Assembly: GCF_036568765.1 (NCBI RefSeq)
Contig: NZ_DATCRY010000160.1
Span: 1-13,527 of the forward strand
DNA: 13,527 nucleotides
Direction of reading: 5' to 3'
From: GSA-30 sp036568765
GTDB taxonomy: Bacteria; Pseudomonadota; Gammaproteobacteria; Xanthomonadales; Rhodanobacteraceae
This document shows positions 12,230-13,527 of this stretch, piece by piece; the stretch's first letter is position 1, and each line of letters opens with the position of its first letter. Below the pieces are notes generated by a model. It searched no databases. It saw only the letters and a list, made by a program, of their open reading frames with translations, and was not told where the DNA came from. The position numbers were made by a program, and so were the translations under genes.

Positions 12230-13527
12230 AGAAAGTTGAAGCGGTTCCCGTGCGCAGCGTCTCGGGCAATTTATTGCTGACGATCGGGCTGGGCGTGCTT
12301 GTCGCGGGTCTCGGTTATTGGCATGCAAGCGATGCAACCGGTTGGAATCCGCCCCCCGTAGACCGCATGGCCGCAGCCCTCGGCAGTACGTTGGCCTGGC
12401 TCGGGTTGACCCTGGGTATCGGTCGCCGCCGGGCACGGCAGCGGCGGCCGATGCGGCCGGCTGTCGCCGTGGAGACGGATCGGATCGTTGTCGCCTTCGC
12501 GAGTCAGACAGGGTTTGCCGCGGAGCTGGCTCGACACACCGCCGACAGCTTGAAGGCGGCGGGTGTCGAAGCTGCTCCCTGCGAGCTGTCCGGCCTGGAT
12601 GCTGCGGCCTTGCGCGCGGCGGAACGCGTGCTATTCATTGTCAGCACGACGGGTGAAGGCGACGCGCCCGATAGCGCGGCTGCCTTTGTGCGGAGCTATA
12701 TGGGGACATCGCCGGATCTATCCGGGCTTCAATTCGGATTGCTGGCCCTCGGCGATCGCGACTACGCCGACTTCTGTGGCTTCGGTGAGCGTCTGGAGCA
12801 ATGGCTGCGTATCGGCGGCGCGCAAGCGCTGTTCGACACGGTACGAGTAGATAACGGCGATCCAGCTGCCTTGCGCCATTGGCAGCATCACTTGTCACTG
12901 CTCGTGGGCGTCCCCGATATGCCCGATTGGCAGCGGCCGGACTACGAGTCGTGGGAGTTGGTGGAGCGCCGCTTGCTCAATCCGGGCAGCGAGGGCAATG
13001 CTTGCTTTCACCTGGCCTTGCGTAGGACAGGTGGTATCGCAACGTGGTGCGCTGGAGATCTGGTGGAAATCGGGCCACGGCATGCGCGGGCCGATGTCGA
13101 CGATTGGCTGACGCGCAGCGGCTTCGACGGTGCGAGCATCGTCGAGCGCGAAGCATGCACCGAATCGTTGGCCTATTGGTTGGCGGGCAGTTATCTGCCG
13201 GATCTTTCTGCGATGGACGTGACGAACGAACAGGCGGTTGCCGATGCCTTGCGGCCCTTGCCGCACCGCGAGTACTCGATCGCCTCGATTCCGCAAGACG
13301 GGGCTATCCATTTGTTGGTACGCCAAATGCGTCGGCCCGATGGCAGGCTTGGCACCGGCTCGGCTTGGCTGACCGAGCATGCGCCGATCGGCGGCCAGAT
13401 CGCCCTGCGTATCAGGCAGAACCCTGGGTTCCACGCTATCGAGGGCGATCCGCCGATGATCCTGATTGGTAACGGTACCGGATTGGCTGGATTGCGCGCC
13501 TTGCTCAAACAACGCGTGACGGCGGGG
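12226..13527 (+). CDS. Membrane-anchored diflavin reductase (flavodoxin + FAD/NADPH domains), 3' end missing
   Basis: Flavoprotein of the sulfite reductase/cytochrome P450 reductase type; 434 codons are seen and the frame is open at the right edge. Two N-terminal membrane helices (about 14-31 and 48-66), followed by an Arg-rich stop (GRRRARQRRP), anchor it with the catalytic part in the cytoplasm. The flavodoxin domain (about 87-225) has the FMN phosphate loop FASQTGFAAE and the FMN loops STTGEGDAPDSA and LGDRDYADFCGFG. The ferredoxin-reductase-like part shows the FAD motif R-x-Y-S (Arg348, Tyr350, Ser351), a GTGSAWLT segment for FAD diphosphate, and the nucleotide loop IGNGTGLAGLRALL (414 on). 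The usual Pro of GPGTG is Asn here. The missing C-terminus would hold the NADPH 2'-phosphate site. The linker between FMN and FAD domains is short, as in bacterial PepSY-linked reductases. It should supply electrons from NADPH to the membrane PepSY protein. Confidence 0.9.
   Translation, partial: MKKVEAVPVRSVSGNLLLTIGLGVLVAGLGYWHASDATGWNPPPVDRMAAALGSTLAWLGLTLGIGRRRARQRRPMRPAVAVETDRIVVAFASQTGFAAELARHTADSLKAAGVEAAPCELSGLDAAALRAAERVLFIVSTTGEGDAPDSAAAFVRSYMGTSPDLSGLQFGLLALGDRDYADFCGFGERLEQWLRIGGAQALFDTVRVDNGDPAALRHWQHHLSLLVGVPDMPDWQRPDYESWELVERRLLNPGSEGNACFHLALRRTGGIATWCAGDLVEIGPRHARADVDDWLTRSGFDGASIVEREACTESLAYWLAGSYLPDLSAMDVTNEQAVADALRPLPHREYSIASIPQDGAIHLLVRQMRRPDGRLGTGSAWLTEHAPIGGQIALRIRQNPGFHAIEGDPPMILIGNGTGLAGLRALLKQRVTAG

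Overview
The window is about 13.5 kb of compact, GC-rich bacterial DNA. Heavy G/C use at third codon positions leaves long antisense ORFs open. Gene content (tripartite ABC efflux with two lipoproteins, a TctD/TctE-like two-component pair, a Fur-type operator, and a PepSY/DUF2271/DUF4198/ApbE/diflavin reductase cluster) fits a gammaproteobacterium. By general resemblance I would place it in Lysobacterales (Xanthomonadales), perhaps Rhodanobacteraceae, but no rRNA or marker gene is present to prove this. I see no tRNA, rRNA, CRISPR, insertion sequence or prophage.

Region 1 (1-4114, minus strand) is a four-gene efflux operon read leftwards: outer-membrane factor lipoprotein, FtsX/MacB-type permease, LolD/MacB-type ATPase, and an HlyD-type adaptor lipoprotein that runs off the left edge. 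Junctions are a TGATG overlap, 3 nt and 13 nt, so the genes should be co-translated and form one inner membrane-periplasm-outer membrane exporter. The outer-membrane factor has no nearby ATG start. It is preceded by a roughly 235-nt leader with three consecutive hairpins.

Region 2 (4454-6703, plus strand) is a two-gene unit: an MtnX/SerB-like HAD phosphatase with a GTG start and strong ribosome binding site, then a class III PLP aminotransferase, closed by a textbook rho-independent terminator. The substrate of either enzyme cannot be read from the sequence.

Region 3 (6882-8986, minus strand) is an overlapping response regulator/histidine kinase pair.

Region 4 (9222 to the right edge, plus strand) is transcribed divergently from region 3 across a strong Fur-box-like palindrome. 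It encodes a PepSY-type membrane protein, a secreted DUF2271 protein carrying a perfect ApbE flavinylation motif (DSVSGAT), a secreted DUF4198 protein, the FMN transferase ApbE, and a membrane-anchored flavodoxin/FAD/NADPH diflavin reductase cut by the window end. Together these read as an iron-regulated chain carrying electrons from NADPH, through flavins and a membrane redox protein, to a covalently flavinylated periplasmic protein, probably for metal or ferric-siderophore reduction. This is the most interesting part of the window.
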